NCBI GenBank assembly: GCA_034435955.1
Contig: DAOTWA010000080.1
Span: forward strand, 1 to 63,559
Length of the DNA: 63,559 nt
Direction of reading: 5' to 3'
DNA from: DAOTWA01 sp034435955
GTDB taxonomy: Bacteria; Chloroflexota; Anaerolineae; Anaerolineales; Anaerolineaceae
Shown here: piece after piece, positions 1 to 8,322 of the stretch
Position numbering within the stretch: the stretch's first letter is position 1
Layout of the letters: each line of letters opens with the position of its first letter
The notes under the pieces: model-generated
Seen by the model: the letters and a program-made list of their open reading frames with translations, nothing else
Database searches by the model: none
Told to the model about the DNA's origin: nothing
Translations under genes and position numbers: made by a program

Positions 1-320
1 AGGCGAAGAAGGTAGGGGTGATCAAGCTGGTGTGCTTCGATGCCACGACGGACATCATCAATGGGATCAAGGAAGGGGTGATCGACGCCACGGTAGCCCA
101 GCGCGAGTATGACATGGGCTACAAATCGGTGGAGCTGATCTACAAGATCATCACAGAAGGCAAGGATAAGGCCTTCTCCGAGATGGGCGTGGTCAATGGT
201 GTCATCGATACGGGCGTGGATGTGGTAACGGCGAAGACACTGAAGGACTACGAAGCCACTCTCGATAAGAAGGGTATCCCGCACGAGTGGAACACCCAGG
301 GCTGGACTCCACCACAATAA
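1..320 (+). CDS. Sugar ABC transporter substrate-binding protein, C-terminal part
   Basis: The open frame enters from the left edge (first full codon at base 3) and ends with TAA at 320, so only about 105 C-terminal residues are present. They match the last lobe of the RbsB-like periplasmic binding proteins (Peripla_BP_4): the run GIKEGVIDATVAQ followed by MGYKSVELI is the usual sequence where a hinge strand leads into the helix after the sugar-contacting region. The role would be capture of a sugar outside the cell and delivery to an ABC permease. The next gene, 84 bases on, is the matching double ATPase. Substrate cannot be read from this fragment. Confidence 0.85.
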   Translation, partial: AKKVGVIKLVCFDATTDIINGIKEGVIDATVAQREYDMGYKSVELIYKIITEGKDKAFSEMGVVNGVIDTGVDVVTAKTLKDYEATLDKKGIPHEWNTQGWTPPQ

Positions 321-342
321 GAATCGGTTTCTGTCTTTCCAA

Positions 343-373
343 CGGGGGTGGGTTTCTTCCCAACCCACCCCCG
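343..373 (+). promoter_or_regulatory. Intercistronic hairpin between binding-protein and ATPase genes
   Basis: Bases 343-354 pair perfectly with 362-373 (12 bp, ten of them G-C or C-G, 7-base loop). No uridine tract follows directly, so this is more likely an mRNA-stabilising or attenuating hairpin than a full terminator. In ABC operons such hairpins let the binding protein be made in excess over the ATPase. A hairpin sits in the same relative place in the second sugar ABC operon of this window (60718-60765). Confidence 0.75.
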
Positions 374-404
374 CACTACCAGAATGTTTTAGAGGAGGCG
401 TGCA

Positions 405-1934
405 TTGGATCAGGCGACCACCCATCATCCACTGCTCGAAGTGCACGGTATTTCGAAGAGTTTCCCAGGCGTGAAAGCTTTGGATAAGGTCGATTTCTGG
501 GCGGATGGCGGCCAGGTTACTGCGCTATTGGGTGAGAATGGAGCTGGAAAATCCACATTGATGAAGATTCTCTCCGGCGTCTATCGCGCGGACGAGGGTC
601 AGATATTTCTGGGTGGGAAGATCGTCCAGCCGGTCGATCCAAACGATGCCAAGAAACTGGGCATCGCCATCATTTATCAGGAGTTCAATTTAACACCCAA
701 CCAGACTGTAGCGGCCAATATTTTTCTTGGGCGAGAAATCGTGCGCAAGGATGTCGCCGGGTGGTTTGGCATCGTAGATCGTGCATTCATGCGCCGAGAA
801 ACAGAGAAACTATTGCAACAAGTGGGCGCTCATTTCTCACCCGATACACTTGTACGCAACCTTTCGGTCGCCGAACAACAAATGGTGGAAATTGCTAAAG
901 CCTTAGCGGAGGAAGCCCAGGTGATTATCATGGATGAGCCAACCTCCGCTCTTGGGGAAGATGAAGTTAAGACGTTATTCGATATCATCCGTAATCTTAA
1001 AAAGCGAGGCCTGGCAGTCATCTTCATCACTCATCGTCTGGAAGAGGTATTTCAGATTGCTGACCGGATCACTGTCCTCCGTGATGGTAAGGTGGTTGGC
1101 TCGTTGACCATTGAAGAAGCTACCCCCGATGCGGTGATTGCGATGATGGTAGGTCGCATCCTCGATCGCAGTATGGTGCGACAGACAGCGCAGACGACAG
1201 GTGATACCGTGCTGGAAGTGCGAGGGCTTACGCGTAAGGGGAAGATCCACGACGTGAGCTTCTCGCTAAAACGCGGCGAGATCCTCGGTTTCGCCGGGTT
1301 AGTCGGCGCAGGCCGGAGCGAGACCGCCCGCGCCATCTTTGGCGCCGATCCGATTGACTCGGGTGAAATCCTGATCGACGGCAAACCGGTTGAAATCACC
1401 TCACCAGGCGATGCCTTGAAAGCCGGCTTGGCGTTGGTGCCAGAAAACCGCCAGCAGCATGGTTTGATCCTGCGCCAATCGGTGATGGTCAACGTCGCCC
1501 TGCCTAATTTAGATCATCTAGCGCGTAATTTTTTCGTACGTCGTGGTTTCATGCAGACCATGGTGCAAGGGTATGTGGATAAGCTGAACATACGCACGCC
1601 CAGCCTGAGTCAGCGCGTGATGAATCTTTCAGGCGGAAACCAGCAAAAAGTTGTCCTCGCCAAGTGGCTGGCGTCCAATCCGAAGGTATTGATCCTGGAT
1701 GAGCCTACCCGGGGTATCGATGTGGGAGCAAAGGCCGAGGTCTATGCGATCATGTCCGATCTGGCCCGCCAAGGCATCGGGATCATTATGATATCCTCCG
1801 AATTACCCGAAATCTTGATGATGAGCGACCGTATCTTGGTCATGTGCGAAGGGCGGGTGACGGGCATCTTGAATCGCAGCGAAGCTACCCAGGAACGGAT
1901 CATGGCTCTGGCCAGCAACCAGGTGTTGGCGTAG
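405..1934 (+). CDS. Sugar ABC transporter ATP-binding protein, RbsA/MglA type
   Basis: A 509-residue tandem ABC ATPase that would power uptake of a monosaccharide together with the upstream binding protein and a permease. Domain 1 has the P-loop GENGAGKS (residues 43-50), a degenerate signature NLSVAEQQ and Walker B VIIMDEPTSAL. Domain 2 has the decayed P-loop GLVGAGRSE typical of the second half of RbsA proteins, the signature LSGGNQQK and Walker B LILDEPTRGID. The length is normal. The start is TTG at 405, supported by AGGAGG at 393-398 six bases upstream. No permease gene follows; a terminator-like structure lies just downstream, so the permease must be left of the window or elsewhere. Confidence 0.93.
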   Translation: MDQATTHHPLLEVHGISKSFPGVKALDKVDFWADGGQVTALLGENGAGKSTLMKILSGVYRADEGQIFLGGKIVQPVDPNDAKKLGIAIIYQEFNLTPNQTVAANIFLGREIVRKDVAGWFGIVDRAFMRRETEKLLQQVGAHFSPDTLVRNLSVAEQQMVEIAKALAEEAQVIIMDEPTSALGEDEVKTLFDIIRNLKKRGLAVIFITHRLEEVFQIADRITVLRDGKVVGSLTIEEATPDAVIAMMVGRILDRSMVRQTAQTTGDTVLEVRGLTRKGKIHDVSFSLKRGEILGFAGLVGAGRSETARAIFGADPIDSGEILIDGKPVEITSPGDALKAGLALVPENRQQHGLILRQSVMVNVALPNLDHLARNFFVRRGFMQTMVQGYVDKLNIRTPSLSQRVMNLSGGNQQKVVLAKWLASNPKVLILDEPTRGIDVGAKAEVYAIMSDLARQGIGIIMISSELPEILMMSDRILVMCEGRVTGILNRSEATQERIMALASNQVLA

Positions 1935-1939
1935 GCCTG

Positions 1940-1981
1940 AGCCATCGGGTAAGCCGTGCTCCTCCGCCGGAGCCAATGGCT
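1940..1981 (+). terminator. Branched hairpin after the sugar ATPase gene
   Basis: An outer stem AGCCAT/ATGGCT (1940-1945 with 1976-1981) encloses an inner stem GCTCC/GGAGC (1958-1962 with 1969-1973) and is followed by a pyrimidine-rich stretch. It begins six bases after the stop codon at 1934. It is a plausible end of the sugar operon, but the T-tract is weak. Confidence 0.45.
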
Positions 1982-2088
1982 TTCCTTCCCGAAGTGTTTC
2001 GATTCTTCAAGCCTGAATAAGAATGTAAAATATTCAGGGGAAAACCAATGGGGCTTTTCCAGGGCGGAGGCGAAATAATTTTCTCCCC

Positions 2089-2122
2089 TTGACAAGCTGA
2101 TCGCTTGGCCTATGCTTATAAT
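2089..2122 (+). promoter_or_regulatory. Predicted sigma-A-type promoter for the peptide/radical SAM unit
   Basis: A perfect -35 TTGACA (2089-2094) is followed by TATGCT at 2111-2116 (16-base spacing), overlapped by TATAAT at 2117-2122 (22-base spacing). One of these is probably the -10 box. It lies about 50 bases upstream of the small gene at 2175 and separates this unit from the sugar operon. Confidence 0.55.
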
Positions 2123-2174
2123 TAATCGAGCAAGCAAATTACGGAAAGCCTTCGGCTAGAAAGGAGGCGCCGTG

Positions 2175-2378
2175 ATGTCAGCAAGGGTTTCCAAACAAGC
2201 GGCAGATACCATACACATGAGTATGGCCTGCCTTTCTTTTATCCCACCGCTTGATGATCAAGAAGTTTATACCGGCGTGTATCGTCATTTTAGCGGTATC
2301 ACTCAAACGATGGTAGAAGCCCATACCGATCGGGCCCTGGATACTTACGGTTTACTGAAGCGACCTCCACCCCTCTAA
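2175..2378 (+). CDS. Small hypothetical protein, 67 aa, upstream of a radical SAM gene
   Basis: I do not recognise this protein. It is supported as real by a consensus Shine-Dalgarno AAGGAGG at 2161-2167, seven bases before the ATG (a GTG at 2172 is the alternative start), and by its own promoter-like sequence upstream. The product is soluble, has no signal peptide, one Cys and a proline-rich tail ending KRPPPL. It is followed after a 172-base structured leader by a radical SAM/SPASM gene. Possible roles are a peptide substrate of that enzyme, a small partner, or a translated leader. Nothing in the sequence decides between these. Confidence 0.55.
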   Translation: MSARVSKQAADTIHMSMACLSFIPPLDDQEVYTGVYRHFSGITQTMVEAHTDRALDTYGLLKRPPPL

Positions 2379-2403
2379 TCCCCGACCTGGCGCAAAGTTG
2401 AAA

Positions 2404-2499
2404 AACGTCCGCTTCGGTGCAAGGGCGTTGCTTCTGCATCTTATCCTTTGCACACAAAGCCTATAAGCAATGCCCATCATCGCATGTCGATAGGACGTT
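2404..2499 (+). ncRNA. Candidate structured leader RNA of the radical SAM gene
   Basis: The spacer between the small gene and the radical SAM gene can fold into a compact structure. P1 is 2404-2410 with 2493-2499 (7 bp). P2 is 2423-2433 with 2465-2475 (11 bp including one G-U). P2a is 2446-2450 with 2455-2459 around a CACA loop. P3 is 2479-2482 with 2488-2491. Together they make a three-way junction. A competing stem, 2417-2425 with 2445-2453 (9 bp including one G-U), uses three bases of P2 and disrupts P2a, so the two folds exclude each other as in riboswitches or attenuators. I cannot match it to a known class. Confidence 0.4.
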
Positions 2500-2550
2500 C
2501 GGTGATCCGAGCCTGATATTGAACAACTAATTACTTTCAGGAGTCCTATT

Positions 2551-4020
2551 ATGGCGCTCACACGGATTGAAAAGACCTTGTTGAATGTGTTCCTGTCGGT
2601 GGCCGCGCATGCAGGCCTGCAGATCGCTCGCATTACACCTGTTCGTCATGCAGCGGTCGAGGCGATTGACCGCTGGATTGCCGAGGACGCCAGGCGTGCC
2701 TGCATGAGGGGCGAATATCCCGCGCGCGTCAACCAGGATCGTTCGCGCATGGCAATGGCTCTGGTTCACAGCATCGAAAGGGGGCTTGTAAATGGATATT
2801 TATCGCCAGAGGTGGTGCACAGGCTGATCGAGAACCTTGTGCGTGGAATATTAGTCGAACAAGGAGATCGCGAAGCCGCCAATCAATTTCGAGCGCGCTT
2901 TGGAGTCTTTCCGCCCTCGTTTCTGGTCATCAGCCCGGGAAAGGCCTGCAATCTGCATTGTGCAGGCTGCTATGCGGATGCAGGCAAAGCCTCCGAGAAG
3001 CTGGAATGGCCGGTTTTCGATCGTATCATCAGCGAGGCCAAGAGGTTATGGGGTGCGCGTTTCTTTGTCATCAGCGGCGGCGAACCGATGGCTTATCGAT
3101 CGCAAGGGAAAACCTTGCTCGATATGGTCGAAAAGCACAAGGACTGCTTCTTTCTGATGTACACCAATGGGACGTTGATCGATGAGCGGATGGCCAGGAG
3201 GTTGGCGGAGATCGCCAACCTCACGCCGGCCATCTCGGTAGAAGGGTTGCGCAGCAGCACCGAGGCGCGCCGCGGTGAGGGTGTGTACGATCGCATCCTG
3301 GAAGCGATGGGGCACCTGCGGCGAGCAGGCGTCCCTTTTGGTATCTCGCTGACGGCAACGCGACAAAATGTGGAAGAGATCCTCTCGGATGAGGTGATTG
3401 ACTTCTATTTCGAAAAGCAAGGCGCCCTTTATGGCTGGATTTTCCATTACATGCCAATTGGGCGCTCTTTCACCCTCGATCTGATGCCCACGCCCCAACA
3501 AAGATTATGGATGTGGCGCCGTTCATGGGAATTGATCCGGGAACGGGACATCTTCCTGGCCGACTTTTGGAACCACGGTACGGCCTCATATGGCTGTATC
3601 TCCGCAGGGCAGTATAAAGGGGGCGGCTATTTCTACGTAGACTGGAACGGCGCTGTGACGCCGTGCGTTTTTTTGCCCTTTTCACCGGTCAACATCCACG
3701 ATGTATACGCACGCGGTCAGGATTTGAATGATATCTGGCGCGAACCTTTCTTCGCCAGTATCCGACGCTGGCAGGATAATTATCAACGCGGGAATGGCAG
3801 GCGCGGAAACTGGCTGGCTCCTTGTATCATCCGCGACCACTACGCCGATCTGCGCCCAATGCTGGCACAATATGAACCCGACCCAATTGACGCTAACGCG
3901 CGTATGGCTCTGCAGGATGCAGCGTATGGCGAAGGTTTGGCTGCATATGGGGCGGCGTACGAGGCGATCAGTGGAAAAATCTGGAGGGAGGATTATCTGG
4001 GCGAGGATACAGACCGGTAA
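2551..4020 (+). CDS. Radical SAM/SPASM-type protein of unknown substrate
   Basis: A 489-residue radical SAM enzyme. An N-terminal helical segment of about 120 residues precedes the SAM-binding barrel, whose iron-sulfur motif CNLHCAGC places the cluster cysteines at C133, C137 and C140. ISGGEP follows as the SAM-contact motif. The C-terminal third has further cysteines (YGCIS, TPCVF and LAPCI) laid out like a SPASM/twitch auxiliary-cluster region, with the usual DWNGAVTPC strand. Start ATG at 2551 is backed by CAGGAG eight bases upstream. SPASM enzymes commonly modify peptides or proteins or assist cofactor synthesis. The small gene just upstream is the obvious candidate partner, but this is inference. 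Confidence 0.85.
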   Translation: MALTRIEKTLLNVFLSVAAHAGLQIARITPVRHAAVEAIDRWIAEDARRACMRGEYPARVNQDRSRMAMALVHSIERGLVNGYLSPEVVHRLIENLVRGILVEQGDREAANQFRARFGVFPPSFLVISPGKACNLHCAGCYADAGKASEKLEWPVFDRIISEAKRLWGARFFVISGGEPMAYRSQGKTLLDMVEKHKDCFFLMYTNGTLIDERMARRLAEIANLTPAISVEGLRSSTEARRGEGVYDRILEAMGHLRRAGVPFGISLTATRQNVEEILSDEVIDFYFEKQGALYGWIFHYMPIGRSFTLDLMPTPQQRLWMWRRSWELIRERDIFLADFWNHGTASYGCISAGQYKGGGYFYVDWNGAVTPCVFLPFSPVNIHDVYARGQDLNDIWREPFFASIRRWQDNYQRGNGRRGNWLAPCIIRDHYADLRPMLAQYEPDPIDANARMALQDAAYGEGLAAYGAAYEAISGKIWREDYLGEDTDR

Positions 4021-4079
4021 TCACCGAGACGTCGGGCGGCGGTTAGCCCCAGGTGTGGAATGTTCTACTGGGGATGGGA

Positions 4080-4085
4080 TATACT
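4080..4085 (+). promoter_or_regulatory. -10 box, probably of a leaderless transcript
   Basis: TATACT lies six bases before the ATG at 4092 and there is no Shine-Dalgarno sequence. This fits transcription starting at or next to the start codon. It decides between the GTG at 4053 and the ATG at 4092. Confidence 0.45.
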
Positions 4086-4091
4086 ATATCC

Positions 4092-5771
4092 ATGGCGTAT
4101 ACCCAGGACGAGATCAGCGAGCACATAAAAACCATGCATCTTTTCCGCAAGCTTGGTGCCGAAGAGGTGGAAAAGATTGCCGCTTTGCTTCAGCCGGTAG
4201 AATTGCCGAAAGGCGAGGTGCTCTTCCATCAAGGCGATCCGGCTACCAGTCTGTACATCGTCTTTTCTGGACGCGTGCGGGTTACACAGATATTTGGCAA
4301 AGAAGTGCGTCAGCTTGCCTCGTGGGTCGAGGGGGATTACTTTGGCATGGAGGCGCTGCTTAAAAACCAGCGCCGGAATGTTTCCGTATCTGCTGAGGAA
4401 AATACCGTTTTGCTGCGCCTGCCGAAGGAGCGGATGATTGAGCTGTTGAAGAGGATGCCGGGCCTGCGGTTGAGTCTGGAAGTGGCCATTACAAGCCGGC
4501 ATTTGGCCCAGCGGGTATCCATGCCATGGCTGAATCCCGACGAAATCGTTTATTTTATGGCCCGCAAGCATCCGTTTTTTCTGATGCGAAACTTGATCCT
4601 CCCGCTGCTGCTGCTCCTCGCTGCAATGACGCTCTTTGTGATCGTAATGGTCAGTCGCATGGGCTTATGGACGGCTGTTGGTGTGGCAGGGTTGGGGCTG
4701 GCGGCTTTGCTATGGGCTGGTTGGAGTCTCCTGGATTGGAGCAATGATTACTACCTGGTGACCAGCCAGCGCGTGGTCTGGCTGGAGAAGATCGTCGGCA
4801 TCTACGACAGCCGTGATGAAGCTCCCCTATCGACCCTGCTCTCCGTGAGCGTGAACACCGACCAACTAGGCCGCATTTTCGACTACGGCGATGTAGTCAT
4901 GCGCACTTACACCGGACCGATCATTTTCCACCATGTGAACCATCCCAACCTGGTCGCTCCGATTATCGAGGAGCACTGGTTCCGTGCGCGGATCTCCTCC
5001 AAGGAAGCCGAAAGCCAGAAGATCAATCAGGCCATCCGCCAGCGGCTTGGTCTGGAGACACCGCAGGCGGATATCCTCCCGACCCCTCAGTCACAGGTCA
5101 AACCAGCGCAGGCGACGGTGGCGCCTGGCTTCTTCCAGCGTCTATTTGCCAATTTCTACCGCATGCGCTTCGAAGAGGGCGGCGTGGTGACGTACCGTAA
5201 GCACTGGTTCGTGCTGATCACCAAGACCTGGCAGCCCGCCTTTTGGTTGCTGGTGGGTATTGCCGTGGGCGTCCTGCGCTTGCTCGGCTATCTGGCGCTC
5301 TTTTCGGTCCAGGCTACGTTGCTGGTAGACGGCATCTTTATGTTCTTCGTTTTACTGTGGTATCTTTACCAGTACGTTGACTGGCGAAATGACATTTACC
5401 AGTTAACCCCGGATCAGGTCGTGGACATCTATCGAAAGCCGCTCGGCCGGGAGGAGAAGCGCTCCGCGCCGCTCGAAAGTATCCTGTCCATCGAATACTC
5501 GCGGGCGAATATTATTGGTCTGCTGCTCAATTACGGCACGGTGCGCATCCGCGTGGGCACGGCTGAGCTGACCTTTGATAACGTGTACAATCCCTCCCAG
5601 GTGCAGCAGGATATCTTCCGGCGTATGCTCGAGCACATCGAGCGCAAGAAGGAGCAGGACGCAGCCGCAGAGCGTGAGCGCGTCTCCGAATGGATCGCCA
5701 CTTACCATCGCACCGTCGAGGAAATGCGTCGGCAGCAAAAACCCCCTGATTCCATTGAAAATTCAGGGTAA
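4092..5771 (+). CDS. Cyclic-nucleotide-binding domain fused to two bacterial PH domains, membrane protein
   Basis: A 559-residue fusion. Residues about 15-130 are a cNMP-binding fold (FHQGDPATSLYIVFSGRVRV and GDYFGMEALL). Two hydrophobic helices follow at about 165-210, then a bacterial PH (bPH2/YdbS-like) domain beginning NDYYLVTSQRVVW. After a linker there is a second pair of hydrophobic helices and a second PH domain beginning NDIYQLTPDQVVD, then a charged helical tail. It is likely an inner-membrane sensor or scaffold responding to a nucleotide or small ligand. The cNMP phosphate-binding signature is not perfect, so ligand identity is open. The start is chosen at 4092 because TATACT lies six bases upstream. 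Confidence 0.8.
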   Translation: MAYTQDEISEHIKTMHLFRKLGAEEVEKIAALLQPVELPKGEVLFHQGDPATSLYIVFSGRVRVTQIFGKEVRQLASWVEGDYFGMEALLKNQRRNVSVSAEENTVLLRLPKERMIELLKRMPGLRLSLEVAITSRHLAQRVSMPWLNPDEIVYFMARKHPFFLMRNLILPLLLLLAAMTLFVIVMVSRMGLWTAVGVAGLGLAALLWAGWSLLDWSNDYYLVTSQRVVWLEKIVGIYDSRDEAPLSTLLSVSVNTDQLGRIFDYGDVVMRTYTGPIIFHHVNHPNLVAPIIEEHWFRARISSKEAESQKINQAIRQRLGLETPQADILPTPQSQVKPAQATVAPGFFQRLFANFYRMRFEEGGVVTYRKHWFVLITKTWQPAFWLLVGIAVGVLRLLGYLALFSVQATLLVDGIFMFFVLLWYLYQYVDWRNDIYQLTPDQVVDIYRKPLGREEKRSAPLESILSIEYSRANIIGLLLNYGTVRIRVGTAELTFDNVYNPSQVQQDIFRRMLEHIERKKEQDAAAERERVSEWIATYHRTVEEMRRQQKPPDSIENSG

Positions 5772-5821
5772 AATGATAAAAATATCTGTCTGGTAATTGG
5801 CGAGATTGTTGGATTCAAGTC

Positions 5822-6331
5822 ATGGCACAAAGAGTGATTGTTACTTTACCTGATCCGGTATTAAGGCGCAAAGCCCACAAGGTAACTGTGTTCGACCGGG
5901 ATTTGCAGGCGCTCATTGATGATATGGTGGAAACCATGCAAGCAGCGCCGGGCGTGGGTCTGGCTGCGCCGCAGGTGGGCGTTTCCCAGCGGGTGATCGT
6001 GGTCGAATATGGGGACGATGAGGATGAGACGGCGCCCAAAAGGCTGTATGTGTTGATCAACCCTGAAATTGTCTCCCTTTCACAAGAGACTGAAATGGGC
6101 GTAGAAGGCTGTCTGTCCATTCCAGGATTGGTAGGCGAGGTTGAACGCTCCACCAGTATCGTGGTGAAAGGCCTGAACCGGCACGGTAAGCCAGCCAGAA
6201 TCAAAGCCAGTGGATGGCTGGCGCGCATCTTTCAGCACGAGATCGACCACCTCAACGGTGTGCTCTTCACCGACCGCGCAACGAAGGTCTGGAAGCCTGA
6301 GGAGGACGAAGTCTCCATCCCGGCGGACTGA
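5822..6331 (+). CDS. def: Peptide deformylase
   Basis: A 169-residue enzyme that removes the formyl group from the N-terminal methionine of new proteins, in the cytoplasm. All three family motifs are present: GVGLAAPQVG (motif 1), EGCLSIPG with the metal-binding Cys (motif 2) and HEIDHLNG with two metal-binding His and the catalytic Glu (motif 3). The length is typical. No Shine-Dalgarno sequence is evident at the ATG. recF starts nine bases after its stop, so the two are probably cotranscribed. The usual fmt partner is absent here. Confidence 0.96.
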   Translation: MAQRVIVTLPDPVLRRKAHKVTVFDRDLQALIDDMVETMQAAPGVGLAAPQVGVSQRVIVVEYGDDEDETAPKRLYVLINPEIVSLSQETEMGVEGCLSIPGLVGEVERSTSIVVKGLNRHGKPARIKASGWLARIFQHEIDHLNGVLFTDRATKVWKPEEDEVSIPAD

Positions 6332-6340
6332 TCTCATGGC

Positions 6341-7567
6341 ATGCACCTGACCCATTTATCCCTGACGAATTTCCGCGCTTTTGCCCGCCTGGACATGGAC
6401 GTGCCCCGGCGGGTGCTGTTGTTGGTCGGGGAGAACGCCCAGGGCAAGACCAGCTTGCTGGAGGCCATCTATTATTTAGCCACATTCACATCTTTTCATG
6501 CGCACAGCGACCGCCAGTTAATCAATTTCGTTGCCGCTCAGGAGCCGTTGGCGGTGGCGCGCCTGGTGGCAGAGTACCAGCGTGGTTCAACCAGCCATCA
6601 CCTTGAAGCACGCCTGATTCTGGAAACGGCGGTTGGCAACGGCCTCTCGCGCCTGCGCAAGGAAGTGCTCCTTGACGGTGTCAAACGCAGCCTGGGAGAA
6701 GCCATCGGCCATTTCAACGCCGTGATTTTCCTGCCGCAGATGGCCCGTATCTTGGAGGGCGGACCCGAGGAGCGCAGGCGTTATCTTAATCTGGCTCTCT
6801 CGCAGGTTGTCCCGGGCTACGCTCAGGCCCTGTCCGAATATTCTCAGGCGCTCACGCAGCGCAACGCCCTGCTTAAGCAGCTTGCCGAGCGCGGCGGTGA
6901 TGTGGATCAACTGGATTTCTGGGACAGCGTTTTGAGCCAGCGGGGCGCTCAGATCATCCTTGCGCGCGTTCACGCCGTGCAGGAACTGGAGACGCAAGCC
7001 GCCCGCATCCACCAGCGGTTGACCCGTTCTGACGAGATTCTGCGCCTGGTTTACCAGCCTTCCTATGACCCGCTGCCATCCCCATCGGGGCAGTACGCCC
7101 TGCCTATCAATGCGCCGGTTGACCGCAGCGGACGGGATTACGAAGAAATCCGCGAAGGCTTCGCCAAGCGTCTCAAGGCCCTTCGTCATGAGGAGATCGC
7201 CCGCGGCCAGACGACCATCGGCCCGCACCGCGACGAGCTGCGCATGCTGGTCAACGGCATCGACTTGGGCGATTACGGCTCACGCGGCCAGATGCGTACT
7301 GCGCTTTTGGCCCTCAAGCTGGCCGAAGTGAACTGGATGAAGGAGAGAACCGGCCACTGGCCGGTGCTGCTGCTGGATGAAATCCTGGCAGAACTGGATG
7401 CGCAGCGGAGGAGTAATCTGTTGGATGGCCTGTCAAACGGCGAGCAGGCCGTGCTTACCACCACGGATTTGCACTTGTTTACCCCCAGTTTCGTGCAAAA
7501 TGCCACCGTCTGGCGGCTCCAAGCTGGAGCCGTGGTGCAAACGACGGAAGCGAATCCTCTTACCTGA
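6341..7567 (+). CDS. recF: DNA replication/repair protein RecF
   Basis: A 408-residue SMC-like ATPase that loads RecA at single-strand gaps with RecO and RecR. The P-loop GENAQGKTSLLEAIY is near residue 30, a signature-like segment TIGPHRDEL near residue 295 and the Walker B LLLDEILAELD near residue 345. The N-terminal LTNFRAF is diagnostic. It stands apart from dnaA/dnaN/gyrB, its usual companions, and instead follows def by nine bases. Its last eight bases overlap the convergent rsmG gene. Confidence 0.95.
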   Translation: MHLTHLSLTNFRAFARLDMDVPRRVLLLVGENAQGKTSLLEAIYYLATFTSFHAHSDRQLINFVAAQEPLAVARLVAEYQRGSTSHHLEARLILETAVGNGLSRLRKEVLLDGVKRSLGEAIGHFNAVIFLPQMARILEGGPEERRRYLNLALSQVVPGYAQALSEYSQALTQRNALLKQLAERGGDVDQLDFWDSVLSQRGAQIILARVHAVQELETQAARIHQRLTRSDEILRLVYQPSYDPLPSPSGQYALPINAPVDRSGRDYEEIREGFAKRLKALRHEEIARGQTTIGPHRDELRMLVNGIDLGDYGSRGQMRTALLALKLAEVNWMKERTGHWPVLLLDEILAELDAQRRSNLLDGLSNGEQAVLTTTDLHLFTPSFVQNATVWRLQAGAVVQTTEANPLT

Positions 7568-8273
7568 GCGGCCTTTTTACCGGAATGCCCGCTTTGCGGG
7601 GATACATTGCGGGTGTGGCGGCGACCTTGTCGATCACCACCAAATAGCGTTCTTCGGCTATACCGGGGAGCGAAATCGGCATGAGCCGGCGCAGCCGCCC
7701 TCCAAGGATCTGTATGGCGCTTTCGGCCTCCTGTGCCTCAGCCGGGCCGGAGGCGCCTTTCAACGCCAGAGCATGCCCGCCTAATCGTACGAGGGGCAGC
7801 AGATACTCCACCAGCACCGGCAGAGAGGCCACCGCGCGCGCCACTGCCCAATCGTATGCTTCACGATGATTTGCCATACGGCCCACGTCTTCGGCGCGCG
7901 CATGGATTACCTCAATTCCTTCCAGGCCAAGGATTCGCACCACGTGGCGGCAAAATTCGACCTTTTTGCCCACCGATTCCACCAGGGTGACCTTCATAGA
8001 TGGGCAGACGATTTTAAGCGGGATGCCGGGAAAACCTGCTCCGCTGCCGACGTCCACCAGGCGGCTGGGCGGCGACTCGCGCAAAGCGAGCAGGCAGGTG
8101 AGTGAATCCAGAAAATGTTTGGTGCGGATGCCCTCCGGATCGCGAATAGTTGTCAGATTGATGCGCTGACTCCAGTCGATTAACTCCTGCTCGTAGCGCT
8201 CCAGTGCAGCCGTCTGGCGGGGGTTCAGGCGCAAACCAAGCAGTCGGTAAGTGTCCTGGATCAGCTTTTCCAT
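7560..8273 (-). CDS. rsmG: 16S rRNA (guanine527-N7)-methyltransferase RsmG
   Basis: A 237-residue SAM-dependent methyltransferase that modifies G527 of 16S rRNA. The family N-terminus YEQELIDWSQRINLTTIRDP and the SAM motif LVDVGSGAGFPGIPLKI are clear, followed by AEDVGR and AVARAVASLPVLVEY. The start ATG at 8273 has no Shine-Dalgarno, but TATAAT lies seven bases upstream, suggesting a leaderless message. It is convergent with recF (8-base overlap) and divergent from the LysM gene; both promoters sit within about 45 bases. Confidence 0.96.
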   Translation of the reverse strand: MEKLIQDTYRLLGLRLNPRQTAALERYEQELIDWSQRINLTTIRDPEGIRTKHFLDSLTCLLALRESPPSRLVDVGSGAGFPGIPLKIVCPSMKVTLVESVGKKVEFCRHVVRILGLEGIEVIHARAEDVGRMANHREAYDWAVARAVASLPVLVEYLLPLVRLGGHALALKGASGPAEAQEAESAIQILGGRLRRLMPISLPGIAEERYLVVIDKVAATPAMYPRKAGIPVKRPLR

Positions 8274-8280
8274 CGCAGAA

Positions 8281-8286
8281 ATTATA
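8281..8286 (-). promoter_or_regulatory. -10 box of rsmG, probably leaderless
   Basis: Read on the minus strand this is TATAAT, ending seven bases before the rsmG ATG. The -35 region 17 bases further is poor (TTTATT). Confidence 0.5.
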
Positions 8287-8310
8287 ACTTGCCTTCCATC
8301 GGGAATAAAT

Positions 8311-8316
8311 TACAAT
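8311..8316 (+). promoter_or_regulatory. -10 box of the LysM protein gene, probably leaderless
   Basis: TACAAT ends six bases before the ATG at 8323. TTGCCT at 8289-8294 gives a -35 with 16-base spacing. This promoter and that of rsmG diverge within one 45-base interval. Confidence 0.5.
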
Positions 8317-8322
8317 AAGCTT

